Assembly: GCF_004358025.1 (NCBI RefSeq)
Contig: NZ_SMTL01000002.1
Coordinates: 868,001 to 932,000 of the forward strand
DNA: 64,000 bases
Source of the DNA: Rhizobium deserti
Lineage (GTDB): Bacteria; Pseudomonadota; Alphaproteobacteria; Rhizobiales; Rhizobiaceae
Direction: 5' to 3'
Under the pieces are notes generated by a model, which saw only the letters and a program-made list of their open reading frames with translations, was not told the DNA's origin and did not search any database. Shown one piece after another: positions 40,523 through 50,782 of the stretch. Positions within the stretch are counted from its first letter, which is position 1, and every line of letters begins with the position of its first letter. The position numbers and the translations under genes are program-made.

Positions 40523-41841
40523 CGGCGCAGCACGCCTTTCAGTCCTCCGCCGATCAGCATGGTGATGTCGAAGAGTGGAGCAACCGGCATGCCTCGCCCG
40601 CTGACGGCGAGATAGCGAGGCTGCCATTCGGGATCAAATTTCGATTTGAACGCCAGAACGCCGCGGAAATTGTAGAAACGCTCGCCATTGTTGAAGACGT
40701 GCTTGCCGATATGGTTCCACAAGGGCGCCTTGCGGTGCGTCGACAGGCCCGCAAGCGGTGCCATTCCCAGATTGAGGGTCTGGAAGCCCTGGGCCTTGGC
40801 ATGTTCCATGATGCGCACGAAGAGCAGGTCCATCATGCCGCGATGCGTATTGGGCACATGGCGCATGAGGTCGATGAAGGCATCGCCCTTCGAGCTGGTC
40901 GACAGGATATTGGCAAAGGCAACGATCCGGCCTTCCAGGCGAATTACCGCGACCGGACCGGCTGCGACATACTGAGGCTGGAAGGTACCGAGGGAGAAGC
41001 CTTTCTCTGAAGCATTCTGCGCTTCGAGCCAGGTCTTGGACACCGTCAGAAGTTCATCGAGCACGCCCGGCACTTCATCCGCTGTCAGCATGGAAAACTG
41101 CAGTCCGTCGCGTTCCGCCCGATTGATCGAGCGGCGAAGCTTCAGCCAGGCACCGCCCTTGAGGTCGAACCTGGTCAGATCGACGACGGCCTGTTCGCCG
41201 AGCTTGTAGGGCTTCAGCCCAGCCTCAACGGCGCAGGGGAGAAAGTCCGGAGAGACCTGATAGAAGACGGCCCGGCAGCCGTCCCGGCGGGCCGCACTCA
41301 TGAATTTCATGACAAGGCCGGGCCAGGCCTTGGGGCAGCCGACCGGATCGAACAGCGCTGCCCAGGATCGGCCGGAGCGTGCATACATGATGAAGGCGGT
41401 GCGGCAATCGGAAAACAGGATCTTCTTGTCGCCTAGGCGCACCAGCCCGGCGCTCGCATTGGGCTGGGCCGAAAGGATGGCAATGGCCTGGGCCATATCG
41501 TCGCTGGATGGCGCTTGCGGCGCGGCAGGCTTAGATATCCGTGCAAGTCTTCCGGCAGCCACAGTGCCCATGGCCAGGCACAAGGCAAACGCCGCCGAGG
41601 CATGGATGCTGCTGTCGGCCAGGACGAAGCGCCAAACAATGCTGACCAGCTGTTCTTCAAGGAAGACGTAAAGCGAAAGCAAAGCGGTCAGGCTCACCAC
41701 GCCGAGGAACAGGAGAGTGCTGCGATCGGGGGTGAGACGATCGACAACGGCCTGCCAGATGGCGGCAAAAGCATTGCTCGGGCGCACAGTCGCATCTTCC
41801 GACAACAAGCTGCTGTCGGTTTCGTGGGCAAAATCTGCCAT
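40519..41841 (-). CDS. LpiA/MprF-like lysyl-phosphatidylglycerol synthase, short form
   Basis: A 440-residue protein containing the C-terminal DUF2156 aminoacyl-transferase domain of LpiA/MprF (DCRTAFIMYARSGRSWAAL, FDLKGGAWLKLRRSINRAER and FIDLMRH). Only two membrane helices precede it (residues about 40-62 and 78-98). Full-length rhizobial LpiA proteins have about 14 and act also as flippase. The synthase part should transfer lysine from lysyl-tRNA to phosphatidylglycerol at the inner leaflet. How the product reaches the outer leaflet is unclear here. No flippase reading frame is found upstream. It forms an operon with acvB. Confidence 0.85.
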   Translation of the reverse strand: MADFAHETDSSLLSEDATVRPSNAFAAIWQAVVDRLTPDRSTLLFLGVVSLTALLSLYVFLEEQLVSIVWRFVLADSSIHASAAFALCLAMGTVAAGRLARISKPAAPQAPSSDDMAQAIAILSAQPNASAGLVRLGDKKILFSDCRTAFIMYARSGRSWAALFDPVGCPKAWPGLVMKFMSAARRDGCRAVFYQVSPDFLPCAVEAGLKPYKLGEQAVVDLTRFDLKGGAWLKLRRSINRAERDGLQFSMLTADEVPGVLDELLTVSKTWLEAQNASEKGFSLGTFQPQYVAAGPVAVIRLEGRIVAFANILSTSSKGDAFIDLMRHVPNTHRGMMDLLFVRIMEHAKAQGFQTLNLGMAPLAGLSTHRKAPLWNHIGKHVFNNGERFYNFRGVLAFKSKFDPEWQPRYLAVSGRGMPVAPLFDITMLIGGGLKGVLRR

Positions 41842-42065
41842 GGAATACCTGTTACCAAAACTTAGACTGACATCCTTTTAGCTGTTTTTCATTTACCGAA
41901 ACTTACGCGCGCAGGATGTAAAGCGGTTAAACCGGCTTCTAAACTGACGATTATCAAACGCCAAGGTAGCAGATCGTGTGGATGAAAGATCGGATTGGCG
42001 GGTAGACGCCTCCAGACGCCGCCGTGGCTGGCGGGCGGAAGCGTCAGATTGCCGGTCTGCCGCCT

Positions 42066-43103
42066 CTAGTGACGGAACAGTGTCCAGCGGGTCGGTCGAA
42101 AACGGATGTCGCTGCCGATCTCGACCGGCGCATGCAGCGGCACCTCGATCTCCACATGATAGGGCGCATGGCCCTCGTTGGCGATGTCGATCTCGGCAAT
42201 GCGGGTGCCGGCCAGCCGGCGACAGGCGATGACCTTGCCGAACAGCGTGTCCGATGCGTCGACGAGCGCCACATCCTCCGGGCGGAAGAACAGGTCGGCC
42301 GCCCCGTCCTGTGCTTCGGGAATTCCAATTGGCTGCCCCTGGAAGAGCGCCGTCCCCTGCTTGACCTCGACCGGCAGATGGGAAGATTCGCCGATAAAGG
42401 AGAAGACAAAGGGCGAGCCCGGCCGGTCATAGACGTCATCGGCCGAACCCACCTGCTCGATCTTGCCCTGGCTCATGACGACGACCCGATCGGCAAGCTC
42501 CAGCGCCTCTTCCTGGTCATGGGTGACGAAGACGGTCGTATGGCCGGTACGGTCATGGAACTCGCGCAGCCAGCGGCGTAATTCCTTGCGTACCTTGGCA
42601 TCGAGGGCTCCGAAGGGCTCGTCGAGCAGCAGGATGCGCGGTTCGATGGCCATGGCACGGGCCAATGCGACGCGCTGGCGCTGGCCGCCGGACAGCTGGT
42701 TCGGATAACGCTTTTCAAGCCCGCCGAGCTGGACCATGTCGAGAAGCTCCGAGACGCGGCGCCCAATTTCTGCCTTTGCCGGACGCGTCGCTTTCGGCCG
42801 GACCTTGAGCCCGAAGCCGATATTTTCGGCAACGGTCATGTGCCGAAAGAGCGCATAGTGCTGGAAAACAAAGCCGACATTGCGCTCCTGCACCGAATGG
42901 TGGGAGGCGTCTTCTTCGCCGAAGAAGATCTGGCCGGCTGTCGGGAAATCGAGCCCGGCGATCAGCCGCAACAGCGTCGTCTTGCCGGAGCCGGAAGGAC
43001 CGAGCAGCGCGATCAACTCGCCCGAGGCGATCTTCAACGACACGTCGTTGAGCGCCGGGAAGCGATCGAATTCCTTGCGGATATTAGTGATGGTGACTTC
43101 CAT
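42066..43103 (-). CDS. cysA: Sulfate/thiosulfate ABC transporter ATPase
   Basis: A 345-residue ABC ATPase. Walker A is GPSGSGKTT, the signature [16 protein letters not shown], and Walker [14 protein letters not shown] regulatory C-terminal domain with a TOBE-like fold occupies about residues 235-345, as in CysA/PotA-type proteins. It energises sulfate import together with the two permeases and the binding protein. Last gene of the sbp-cysT-cysW-cysA unit; 14 bases separate it from cysW. Confidence 0.94.
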   Translation of the reverse strand: MEVTITNIRKEFDRFPALNDVSLKIASGELIALLGPSGSGKTTLLRLIAGLDFPTAGQIFFGEEDASHHSVQERNVGFVFQHYALFRHMTVAENIGFGLKVRPKATRPAKAEIGRRVSELLDMVQLGGLEKRYPNQLSGGQRQRVALARAMAIEPRILLLDEPFGALDAKVRKELRRWLREFHDRTGHTTVFVTHDQEEALELADRVVVMSQGKIEQVGSADDVYDRPGSPFVFSFIGESSHLPVEVKQGTALFQGQPIGIPEAQDGAADLFFRPEDVALVDASDTLFGKVIACRRLAGTRIAEIDIANEGHAPYHVEIEVPLHAPVEIGSDIRFRPTRWTLFRH

Positions 43104-43117
43104 AAAGGCTGAACCTT

Positions 43118-43987
43118 CTAATGCCTGCCGCCGGCAATGCCGGCACCGAACCGAAGTTCGAGAATTGTTTTCAACGCGAGCGTCACGAGCGCCAGAAGCG
43201 CCAGAAGCGAGGCCACTGCGAAGGCTGCAACCATGTTATACTCATTATAGAGTATCTCCACATGCAGCGGCATGGTGTTGGTCAGCCCGCGGATACGGCC
43301 TGACACGACGGACACGGCGCCGAACTCGCCCATGGCGCGAGCGTTGCAGAGCAGTACGCCATAGAGCAGGCCCCACTTTATATTGGGCAGCGTCACATGC
43401 CAGAAAGTCTGCCAGCCCGATGCACCAAGCGACAGGGCTGCCTCCTCGTCTCCAGTGCCCTGGTCCTGCATCAGCGGAATAAGCTCACGCGCGACAAAGG
43501 GAAAAGTGACGAATATGGTGGCAAGCACGATCCCGGGTACCGCGAACAATATCTCGATGCCGTAACTCTTGAGGAATGGCCCGAGCAGGCTCCGGCTTCC
43601 GAACAGGAGCACATAAACGAGACCGGAGATGACCGGCGAGATCGAGAACGGCAGGTCGATCAACGTAATCAGGAATGCCTTGCCTTTGAACTCGAATTTG
43701 GCGATCGCCCAGGCCGCGGCGACGCCGAAGACGAGATTGAGCGGCACGGCGATCGCCGCCACAAGCAGCGTCAGCCGGATGGCCGCCCAGGCATCGGGTT
43801 CCACCAAAGCCTCCTGATAGCTCCCCCAGCCTTCGCGAAAGGCTTCGACGAAGACCGAGACGAGCGGCAGGAACAGGAAGAAGGTCAGGAAGACAAGCGA
43901 CACGGCGACCAGTAGCGCCTTTGTGGTAAAGCTCTCGTCAGCCGGATTGCGGAAAGCGGTCTTTCTGGCACAGGCATTGTCAGACAT
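43118..43987 (-). CDS. cysW: Sulfate ABC transporter permease CysW
   Basis: A 289-residue permease with six hydrophobic segments. The EAA loop reads [26 protein letters not shown]. The N-terminus starts [20 protein letters not shown]. It pairs with CysT in the inner membrane. Start at 43987 is chosen because GAGG lies 7 bases upstream; an in-frame ATG at 43993 is closer to that site and less likely. The start overlaps the cysT end. Confidence 0.93.
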   Translation of the reverse strand: MSDNACARKTAFRNPADESFTTKALLVAVSLVFLTFFLFLPLVSVFVEAFREGWGSYQEALVEPDAWAAIRLTLLVAAIAVPLNLVFGVAAAWAIAKFEFKGKAFLITLIDLPFSISPVISGLVYVLLFGSRSLLGPFLKSYGIEILFAVPGIVLATIFVTFPFVARELIPLMQDQGTGDEEAALSLGASGWQTFWHVTLPNIKWGLLYGVLLCNARAMGEFGAVSVVSGRIRGLTNTMPLHVEILYNEYNMVAAFAVASLLALLALVTLALKTILELRFGAGIAGGRH

Positions 43988-44834
43988 TGCCATACCTCTT
44001 GCGGCTCCAGGCCTGGATGAGGTTGATGACCAGCAGCATAGCGAAGGAAATCAACAGCATGATGGTCGCAATCGCAGTGGCGCCCGCATAATTGAACTCC
44101 TCCAGGCGAATGACGATGAGAAGTGGTGCAATTTCCGACACATAAGGAATATTACCGGCGATAAAGATGACGGAGCCGTATTCACCGACGCCCCTGGCGA
44201 AGGCCAGGGCGAAGCCAGTGAGGATGGCTGGCGTCAGCGCCGGCAGCAATACTTGCAGGATCGTCTGGAAGCGGTTTGCCCCTAGCGTCGCTGCTGCTTC
44301 CTCCACCTCCCGGTCGATTTCCTCCATCAGAGGCTGCACGGTGCGCACAACGAAAGGCAGACCGATGAAGATCAGCGCGATAACGATGCCATAGGGCGTA
44401 TATCCAATGCGCAATGGCATGAAGAGTGAGCCGATCCAGCCATTGGGAGCATAAAGCGATGCGAATGCAATGCCGGCCACCGCCGTTGGCAGTGCGAATG
44501 GCAGATCGACCAGCGCATCAATCAGCCGCCGACCTGGAAACCGGTAGCGCGTCAGAACCCAGGCGAGCATGGTGCCAAAGACGACGTTGACGAGTGCCGC
44601 CACAAAGGCGGTACCGAACGACACATAAAGTGCTCGCAGGGTGCGCTCATCTGCAAGGATTGCCAAAAACCCGCTCCAGCCCAGGGCTGCGCTCCGCCAC
44701 AGCAAGCCGGCTACAGGTATGAGAATGATCAGCGACAAGTAGGCAAGCGAAAAGCCGAGCGTCAACCCAAAACCCGGGATGATGCTCGGCTGTTTCAGTC
44801 GCCACCGCGTCGAAGCCGCAGTGATATTGGTCAT
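43980..44834 (-). CDS. cysT: Sulfate ABC transporter permease CysT
   Basis: A 284-residue inner-membrane permease with six helices. The EAA loop is [25 protein letters not shown]-terminal [24 protein letters not shown] is the usual first helix of CysT. Together with CysW it forms the membrane channel for sulfate. Lies 35 bases after the binding-protein gene and overlaps cysW. Confidence 0.93.
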   Translation of the reverse strand: MTNITAASTRWRLKQPSIIPGFGLTLGFSLAYLSLIILIPVAGLLWRSAALGWSGFLAILADERTLRALYVSFGTAFVAALVNVVFGTMLAWVLTRYRFPGRRLIDALVDLPFALPTAVAGIAFASLYAPNGWIGSLFMPLRIGYTPYGIVIALIFIGLPFVVRTVQPLMEEIDREVEEAAATLGANRFQTILQVLLPALTPAILTGFALAFARGVGEYGSVIFIAGNIPYVSEIAPLLIVIRLEEFNYAGATAIATIMLLISFAMLLVINLIQAWSRKRYGNV

Positions 44835-44869
44835 CTAATATTCCGACGATCGGTTATTTATACCGGCGT

Positions 44870-45895
44870 TCATTTGCTACCGGGCTTGTAGATCTGGTCG
44901 AATACGCCGCCTTCACCGAAGTGTTCCGGCTGCGCCTTCTTCCAACCGCCGAAAATCGGATCGTCGATCGTCACGAGCTTGATGTCCGGCAGGGCCTTCA
45001 AGAGATCCGCTTTTACCACTTCCGGCTTTGAAGGGCGATAAAAGTGCTTGGCCGCGATGTTCTGGCCTTCGTCGGAATAAAGATATTGCAGATAGGCTTC
45101 GGCCACTTTGCGGGTGCCTTTGGCATCCACCGTAGCATCGACCACCGCGACAGGCGGTTCAGCCAGGATCGAAATCGGCGGCACGACAATATCAAACGAA
45201 TCCTTGCCGAATTCTGCCCCTGCCAGATAGGCCTCGTTTTCCCAGGCAAGCAGCACGTCGCCTATCTGGCGCTGAGCGAAGGTGACTGTGGAGCCGCGAG
45301 CACCCGTATCGAGCACCGGTGCCCGCTTGTAGAGTTCGCCAACATAGGCCTTGATCTTTGCCTGGTCGCCCTTGAACTCCTCATTGGCCCAGGCCCAAGC
45401 CGCCAGATAGTTCCAGCGTGCACCGCCCGAAGTCTTCGGGTTGGGCGTGACGATCTGCACGTCGCCCTTTACCAGGTCGCCCCAGTTCTTGATATTTTTG
45501 GGATTGCCCTTGCGGACGAGGAATACGATGGTTGAAGTATAGGGCGATGAATGATTGGGAAGCCGATCGCGCCAGCCTGCCTTGATCTTGCCGGTCTTCT
45601 CGATGGCGTTGATGTCGCTTTCGAGCGCCAGCGTCACCACATCGGCCTCAAGACCATCGATCACTGAACGGGCCTGCGCCCCCGACCCCCCATGCGACTG
45701 GCGGACCGACACGTCTTCCCCACCCTGCGTCTTCCAGTGTTTGGCGAAGGCAGCGTTAAAATCCTTATAGAGCTCGCGGGTCGGATCGTAGGAAACATTG
45801 AGAAGCTGTGCATCGGCGAACGCCGGCGCAATGGCGCCGGCAGTTACAGCCACGGTCAGCGCAGCTGCCGCCAATGCCTTGGCAAGTTTGATCAT
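44870..45895 (-). CDS. sbp: Sulfate-binding protein
   Basis: A 341-residue periplasmic protein with a cleavable signal peptide ([22 protein letters not shown]). The mature part has [40 protein letters not shown] and [13 protein letters not shown], the sulfate-contacting loops of Sbp/CysP proteins. It delivers sulfate to CysT/CysW/CysA. GGAGGG lies just before the ATG and a promoter-like pair follows upstream at 45925-45952. First gene of its operon. An Rrf2 gene and the cysHDN operon lie nearby on the other side. Confidence 0.94.
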   Translation of the reverse strand: MIKLAKALAAAALTVAVTAGAIAPAFADAQLLNVSYDPTRELYKDFNAAFAKHWKTQGGEDVSVRQSHGGSGAQARSVIDGLEADVVTLALESDINAIEKTGKIKAGWRDRLPNHSSPYTSTIVFLVRKGNPKNIKNWGDLVKGDVQIVTPNPKTSGGARWNYLAAWAWANEEFKGDQAKIKAYVGELYKRAPVLDTGARGSTVTFAQRQIGDVLLAWENEAYLAGAEFGKDSFDIVVPPISILAEPPVAVVDATVDAKGTRKVAEAYLQYLYSDEGQNIAAKHFYRPSKPEVVKADLLKALPDIKLVTIDDPIFGGWKKAQPEHFGEGGVFDQIYKPGSK

Positions 45896-45924
45896 GAGGT
45901 TCCCTCCAGTGGTTCTGCTGGAAA

Positions 45925-45952
45925 CTCTATCCGTTCAGTCGTCTTAGTCAAT
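45925..45952 (-). promoter_or_regulatory. Candidate promoter of sbp-cysTWA
   Basis: Minus strand: TTGACT (45952-45947), a 16-base spacer, TAGAGT (45930-45925), ending 30 bases before the sbp start codon. Weak -10; assigned by position and likeness. Confidence 0.4.
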
Positions 45953-46213
45953 CGATGGCGAAAAGATGGCAAAACTGTTCCGCTTTGGCCGCCCGGGGCG
46001 ACAAGGAAAGCACTGGCCCGCACGAAGGTGGAAGAATGTCAGCATCGGCAAAGCAACCGTTGGCGAAAACGCAATCCGGCGCCGATCATGTTTTTGCGGC
46101 AGATAGCAGCATGGGGAGAGGTGCGCCTTTCAGCCGTGGCGGGATCCGGCCCTCATTGCGGAGGGACAGGAAGAGCACTAGGTTTGACCATGGCAATCTG
46201 CAGGACAGAATTC

Positions 46214-46588
46214 ATGGTCGACCCCATCACGCCCATTTTCGCCACGTCCCCGTCTTCCGCCACGAAGATCGGCAGCAGCGTCTCAATCACGTCCGAGGCC
46301 GAGAATGCATGGGTGGCGGCGCGCCAGTCGCACATCACCGCCGATCTGGATGCGCTGAAGGACGCGGCGGAACGGGAGGATGACGAAGGAGAGGACCGGC
46401 AAAGGGATGCGGATGATCCGCCGGTATCGCCGGACGATCGGCACCCGCACAGCAGGTTCGAGGGGACGGCGGCAGAAGACGCAGGGACGATCGAGGAGCA
46501 TCCATTGTTTTCCGGGGAAAGCGAGCGGATCGGCACCCAAAACTTCGACGAAAACACGCCGTTTGGCGAGCGCGTCGCGATTATCTGA
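46214..46588 (+). CDS. Hypothetical acidic protein
   Basis: A 124-residue protein without a recognised domain, starting MVDPITPIFATSPSSATK. It has a helical middle (ADLDALKDAAEREDDEGEDRQ), a long acidic/proline linker and a conserved-looking end RIGTQNFDENTPFGERV. AGGA lies 8 bases before the ATG; an in-frame ATG at 46190 also exists. The region is otherwise without genes. The low-complexity character means it could be a chance frame, but the tail resembles small uncharacterised rhizobial proteins. Confidence 0.5.
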   Translation: MVDPITPIFATSPSSATKIGSSVSITSEAENAWVAARQSHITADLDALKDAAEREDDEGEDRQRDADDPPVSPDDRHPHSRFEGTAAEDAGTIEEHPLFSGESERIGTQNFDENTPFGERVAII

Positions 46589-46647
46589 CGGCGATCTGAC
46601 AGCGGGCGGCAATCGGGCCGCAGCGACGCAGCGCCCGATAACAGATC

Positions 46648-47106
46648 TCAGGCGGTCAGCAATTCGCGGACAGGCGCATTTACGGGCTCGCCGGCACCCT
46701 CGACCGCATCAGCAATGGTCGTGTTGAACAATACGTCGCGCGTGGCTTCGGCAACCCGGGCAAAGACATGCCGGATTTCGCAAAGATGCTCGCCGTCGCA
46801 GTCTTCGCATTTGCGGTAGGCGGTCTGGGAAAGGCAGGGCAGCGGTGCGATGGGTCCGTCCACGAGGCGCAGCACTTCGCCGAAGGTGATGGCATCGGCG
46901 GGCTTGAGGAGAAGATAGCCGCCCTGTTTGCCGCGGCGGCTGACAACCATGCCAGAGCGCTTCAGGTCGAGCAGGATCTGCTCCAGAAACTTCTTCGGGA
47001 TGCTCTGCTGAAGAGCGATCTCCGAGATCAGCATGGGCTCGGCGGGATCGGCCTGCGCCAAGGCAGCCAGCGCCCTCAGCGCATATTTGGCTTTCTGGGA
47101 AATCAT
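46648..47106 (-). CDS. Rrf2-family transcriptional regulator, probably of sulfur assimilation
   Basis: A 152-residue Rrf2 protein. DNA-binding part: MISQKAKYALRALAALAQ, then LISEIALQQSIPKKFLEQILLDLKRSG and the wing SRRGKQGGYLLLKPA. A cysteine-rich insert (LPCLSQTAYRKCEDCDGEHLC) could hold an iron-sulfur cluster or sense thiols, as in IscR/NsrR, though CymR-type members sense cysteine supply by protein contact. It lies between the sulfate uptake and cysHDN operons and is divergent from cysH, so control of these genes is plausible. Start fixed by the Rrf2 N-terminus. Confidence 0.9.
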   Translation of the reverse strand: MISQKAKYALRALAALAQADPAEPMLISEIALQQSIPKKFLEQILLDLKRSGMVVSRRGKQGGYLLLKPADAITFGEVLRLVDGPIAPLPCLSQTAYRKCEDCDGEHLCEIRHVFARVAEATRDVLFNTTIADAVEGAGEPVNAPVRELLTA

Positions 47107-47468
47107 CACGCAACCATCAAAACAAGTAACGCCGCCGCGAGGCCGGAATGGTCTCACAGCGCCGCTCAATCGGCTTCCTTTTGGGCATCCGCAGGGCGCC
47201 GGAACCGGTGCTCAGGGGTGCATGTCCGCAAGCCTTAAAAACTGGACTGCAGGCATGTTATCGGACTAACCTAATTCACGAGATAATACAAACCAATGCG
47301 CCGGTTCGAGTGGAGAAAAACACTCGGTTTTGGTTAAGGCGGCAGGTTTTCTGTGTGCATGCATGTTTGGAGAGATATTTGCTCTCCCGGAGCAGGCGAA
47401 GAAACGGCTTTTCCTGGCTTTTCACAGGCTCAGCCGGGATAATCGCCGAACGAAAAGAAAGAAGACCC
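47107..47468. other. Divergent intergenic region between Rrf2 gene and cysH
   Basis: No gene seen. It contains a TTATC/GATAA pair around 47257-47286 and a 6-base hairpin GGAGAG/CTCTCC at 47369-47387 in what would be the cysH leader. No match to a known riboswitch was recognised. The length suits a region with regulatory sites for both operons. Confidence 0.45.
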
Positions 47469-48239
47469 ATGACCGTGCATGATCCCTTGGCGCCGGACCG
47501 TTCCGGCCTCGCCGCCAGCCTCGACGTCAAGCTTCATAACCTCGACCTTGCCGGCCGGCTGGCCCTGGCCGCTGAACTCGGTCACGCCGTCTTCACCACC
47601 AGCCTGGGCATAGAGGACCAGGTAATTACCGCCGCTATCGGAACGCATCGCCTGCCGATCGAGGTATCGACTCTCGATACCGGCCGGCTGTTTGCGCAGA
47701 CCTCGGACCTGATCACGGAAACGGAGGAGCGCTATGGCCTCTCGATCCGGCGCTTCCGCCCCGAGCAGGACGATGTCGATGCCTATGCCGCGAAATATGG
47801 CGCCAACGGCTTCTACGAGAGCGTCGAAGCCCGCCATGCCTGCTGCCATGTCCGCAAGCTCGTGCCGCTCGCCAAGGCGCTTGCCGGCGCGGATGTGTGG
47901 ATCACAGGGCTTCGCCGCGGGCAATCCGGCAACCGGGCCGCGACGCCGTTTGCCGAATATGACGTCGAGCGCAACCTCTTGAAGATCAACCCGCTGGCCG
48001 ACTGGGACATCGAAACCATCTGCGCCCATGTGGCAGCCGAGGACATTCCGGTCAACGCGCTGCATGCCCGCGGCTATCCGTCGATCGGCTGCGAACCCTG
48101 CACCCGCGCCATCAAGCCCGGCGAGCCTGAGCGCGCCGGACGCTGGTGGTGGGAAAACGATGAAAAGCGCGAATGCGGCCTGCATGTGCCGGACAACGCC
48201 GCTCAACAAATCCCGCAAGCGAGCCAGATTGCCCGCTAA
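47469..48239 (+). CDS. cysH: Adenylyl-sulfate (APS) reductase, assimilatory
   Basis: A 256-residue reductase. The nucleotide-binding part contains TSLGIEDQVITAAIG and TGLRRGQSGNRA. Two cysteine pairs, CCHVRKL and CEPCTR, bind a 4Fe-4S cluster and distinguish APS reductases from PAPS reductases. The C-terminal ECGLH holds the catalytic cysteine. It converts APS to sulfite. No cysC (APS kinase) is nearby, consistent with direct use of APS. AAAGAAG precedes the ATG. It is followed by cysD, in the same operon. Confidence 0.93.
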   Translation: MTVHDPLAPDRSGLAASLDVKLHNLDLAGRLALAAELGHAVFTTSLGIEDQVITAAIGTHRLPIEVSTLDTGRLFAQTSDLITETEERYGLSIRRFRPEQDDVDAYAAKYGANGFYESVEARHACCHVRKLVPLAKALAGADVWITGLRRGQSGNRAATPFAEYDVERNLLKINPLADWDIETICAHVAAEDIPVNALHARGYPSIGCEPCTRAIKPGEPERAGRWWWENDEKRECGLHVPDNAAQQIPQASQIAR

Positions 48240-48275
48240 CTTTTGTGTTTGTTTCTAGACTACCCGGAGACCGAA

Positions 48276-49229
48276 ATGCCCTTGTCAGTACAGGAAACGG
48301 AAGTGAAGAATCCGCCCGTTTCCCGCCCGCCGCTCGATCCGCATTTGAAGGCTCTCGAAAACGAAGCCATCCACATCTTCCGCGAAGTGGCGGCCGAATT
48401 TGAAAAACCGGTCATGTTGTATTCGGTCGGGAAGGACTCCTCGGTTCTCCTGCACCTCGCCCGCAAAGCCTTCCATCCCGGCCGGGTTCCCTTCCCGCTT
48501 CTGCATGTCGACACGACCTGGAAGTTCAAGGAGATGATCGAGTTTCGCGACGAGATTGCGCAGAAATACGATCTCGACCTCGTGGTTCATACCAATCCGC
48601 GTGGCAAGGCCGAGAACATCACCCCCTTCACTCATGCCTCGGCCTTCTACACGGATATCATGAAGACCGAGGCTCTGCGCCAGGCGCTGGATGCCGGGGG
48701 CTATGATGCGGCCTTCGGCGGCGCACGCCGAGACGAAGAAGCCTCGCGGGCCAAGGAACGCATCTATTCCTTCCGCACGCCGGACCACAGATGGGACCCG
48801 CGCAACCAACGCCCTGAACTGTGGAACATCTATAACGGCATGATCAGGCAAGGCGAGAGCGTACGCGCATTCCCGCTCTCCAACTGGACGGAAGTCGATA
48901 TCTGGCGCTACATCCAGGCGGAAGACATTCCGCTCGTGCCGCTCTACTACGCCGCCGAGCGCCCCTATGTGGAACGCGACGGCATGATGATCCTTGCCGA
49001 GGATCCGCGCCTGGAACTGAAGCCGGGCGAAGAGGTCCAGCGCGGCATGATCCGCTTTCGCACGCTCGGCTGCTTCCCGCTCACCGGTGCGATCCGTTCG
49101 ACGGCATCGAACCTTGATGAGGTCATTGCCGAACTGGAGATCGCCACGGTTTCCGAACGCCAGGGTCGCGCCATCGACCGCGACCAGTCGGGCTCGATGG
49201 AAAAGAAGAAGCGCGAAGGATATTTCTGA
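48276..49229 (+). CDS. cysD: Sulfate adenylyltransferase subunit 2
   Basis: A 317-residue ATP-pyrophosphatase-fold enzyme. Motif [12 protein letters not shown] (PP-loop) is near residue 49, with [16 protein letters not shown] and [14 protein letters not shown] further on. It makes APS from sulfate and ATP, with GTPase CysN. GGAGA precedes the ATG. cysN begins 1 base after the stop codon. Confidence 0.95.
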   Translation: MPLSVQETEVKNPPVSRPPLDPHLKALENEAIHIFREVAAEFEKPVMLYSVGKDSSVLLHLARKAFHPGRVPFPLLHVDTTWKFKEMIEFRDEIAQKYDLDLVVHTNPRGKAENITPFTHASAFYTDIMKTEALRQALDAGGYDAAFGGARRDEEASRAKERIYSFRTPDHRWDPRNQRPELWNIYNGMIRQGESVRAFPLSNWTEVDIWRYIQAEDIPLVPLYYAAERPYVERDGMMILAEDPRLELKPGEEVQRGMIRFRTLGCFPLTGAIRSTASNLDEVIAELEIATVSERQGRAIDRDQSGSMEKKKREGYF

Positions 49230-49230
49230 G

Positions 49231-50739
49231 ATGACCGTTTCCGCTCAATCCGCGCCGACGCCGGCCGCTTCGGCGACCATCCTGCCTTTCGCCGAGCCCT
49301 TGAAGGGCAGCCGCGACACGAAACCGTTGCGGCTGATTACCTGCGGCTCGGTTGACGACGGCAAGTCCACGCTGATCGGCCGCCTGCTCTGGGACACCAA
49401 GGCGGTCAAGGAAGATCAGGCCGTCACGCTTGCCCGCGACAGCGGCGGCCAGAATGATCTCGGCCTTCCGGATTTCGCGCTTCTGTTGGACGGCCTGCAG
49501 GCCGAACGCGAACAGGGCATCACCATCGATGTCGCCTATCGCTATTTCGCCACCGACCGACGCGCCTTCATCGTTGCCGACACGCCCGGGCACGAGCAAT
49601 ATACCCGCAACATGGCGACCGGCGCCTCGACGGCGGATCTTGCCATCCTGCTTGCCGATGCCCGCACCGGCCTGCTCGAGCAGACGCGCCGGCATGCGAC
49701 CATCGCAGCCCTGATGGGCATTCGCCAGTTCGTGCTGGCCGTCAACAAATTCGACCTAGTCCATTATGACAGGGCGATCTTCGACGGGATCTCCCAGGAC
49801 TTCCGCGAGCTCGCCATGTCTCTTGGCGTGCGCCAGATCACCGCTATCCCGATGTCGGCGCTGAAGGGCGAGAATGTCGTCTACCGCGCCGATGCCGCCA
49901 TGCCCTGGTATCAGGGCCCGACCCTCGTCGAAGCGCTTGAGCTTGCTACCGTCCGCTCCACCCAGGCAGGCGGCTTTCGTTTGCCGGTGCAACGCGTCGT
50001 GCGGCCCGGGGAAAGCTTCCGCGGCTATCAGGGCACGGTTTCGGGCGGCTCGGTGAAGCCGGGCGACAGCGTCGTCATCCTGCCGTCGGGCACGGTCGCC
50101 AATGTGAAGCAGATCGTCACCTTCGATCTGGTACGCAACGCTGCGGTCGCCGGAGACGCCATTACGCTGGTTCTCGACCGGCAGGTGGATGTGGCACGCG
50201 GCGACATGATCGTTTCGATCGACGCCCAGCCGATGACCGGCAAGGATTTCGAGGCCCAGCTCGTTTCCCTGCAGCCGAGCGGCATAGAGCCGGGCAAACG
50301 CTACTGGCTGAAAAGCGGCTCGCGGCGCCAGCGGGTGAGCGTCGAGCCGATTTCGCAGCTGGAGCTTGCGACGGGGACGTGGCTGCCGCATGCCTCGACA
50401 CTGCAGATGAACGCCATCGGCAAGGTGCGCCTTTCCTTCGAGGAACAGGCGATCTTCGACCCTTACGACCAGAACCGCTCGACGGGCGCCTTCATCCTGA
50501 TCGATCCGGATACGCTCAACACCGTGGCCGGTGGCATGGTCACCGCAAAGCGAAGCGACCTCGGCAGCATCGAGGTCCGCCACGAAGGCCAACGGGTCAT
50601 TCTCTCGCTGCCGGCCGATCTGGCTGAGCAGATCATGGCGAGCGAGCTCTTCGCCAACCGCCGTGACGAAGCGGAGATCCGCCACATGACGGCAGCCCAG
50701 GCCGCCGAACTGTTTTCGGATGCGGCAAGCGACATCTGA
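49231..50739 (+). CDS. cysN: Sulfate adenylyltransferase subunit 1 (GTPase)
   Basis: A 502-residue EF-Tu-like GTPase. G1 is GSVDDGKSTLIG, G3 DTPGHEQY and G4 NKFDL. It lacks a fused C-terminal CysC domain (NodQ-type fusions are about 630 residues). It stimulates CysD using GTP. Located directly after cysD, with a strong intrinsic terminator 17 bases after the stop, so it closes the cysHDN operon. Confidence 0.95.
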   Translation: MTVSAQSAPTPAASATILPFAEPLKGSRDTKPLRLITCGSVDDGKSTLIGRLLWDTKAVKEDQAVTLARDSGGQNDLGLPDFALLLDGLQAEREQGITIDVAYRYFATDRRAFIVADTPGHEQYTRNMATGASTADLAILLADARTGLLEQTRRHATIAALMGIRQFVLAVNKFDLVHYDRAIFDGISQDFRELAMSLGVRQITAIPMSALKGENVVYRADAAMPWYQGPTLVEALELATVRSTQAGGFRLPVQRVVRPGESFRGYQGTVSGGSVKPGDSVVILPSGTVANVKQIVTFDLVRNAAVAGDAITLVLDRQVDVARGDMIVSIDAQPMTGKDFEAQLVSLQPSGIEPGKRYWLKSGSRRQRVSVEPISQLELATGTWLPHASTLQMNAIGKVRLSFEEQAIFDPYDQNRSTGAFILIDPDTLNTVAGGMVTAKRSDLGSIEVRHEGQRVILSLPADLAEQIMASELFANRRDEAEIRHMTAAQAAELFSDAASDI

Positions 50740-50756
50740 TCCGAGATCGGATCATG

Positions 50757-50782
50757 AAAAAGGGGCCACAAGGCCCCTTTTT
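50757..50782 (+). terminator. Intrinsic terminator of cysHDN
   Basis: AAAAAGGGGCC (50757-50767), loop ACAA, GGCCCCTTTTT (50772-50782), with one more T and then CGTG. An 11-base perfect stem with a T-rich end just after cysN. Confidence 0.93.

Noticed and set aside
47361-47450. A short leader-peptide frame before cysH
   Set aside because: Short frames of 13 and 27 codons exist but have no ribosome-binding site and no cysteine-rich attenuator pattern.
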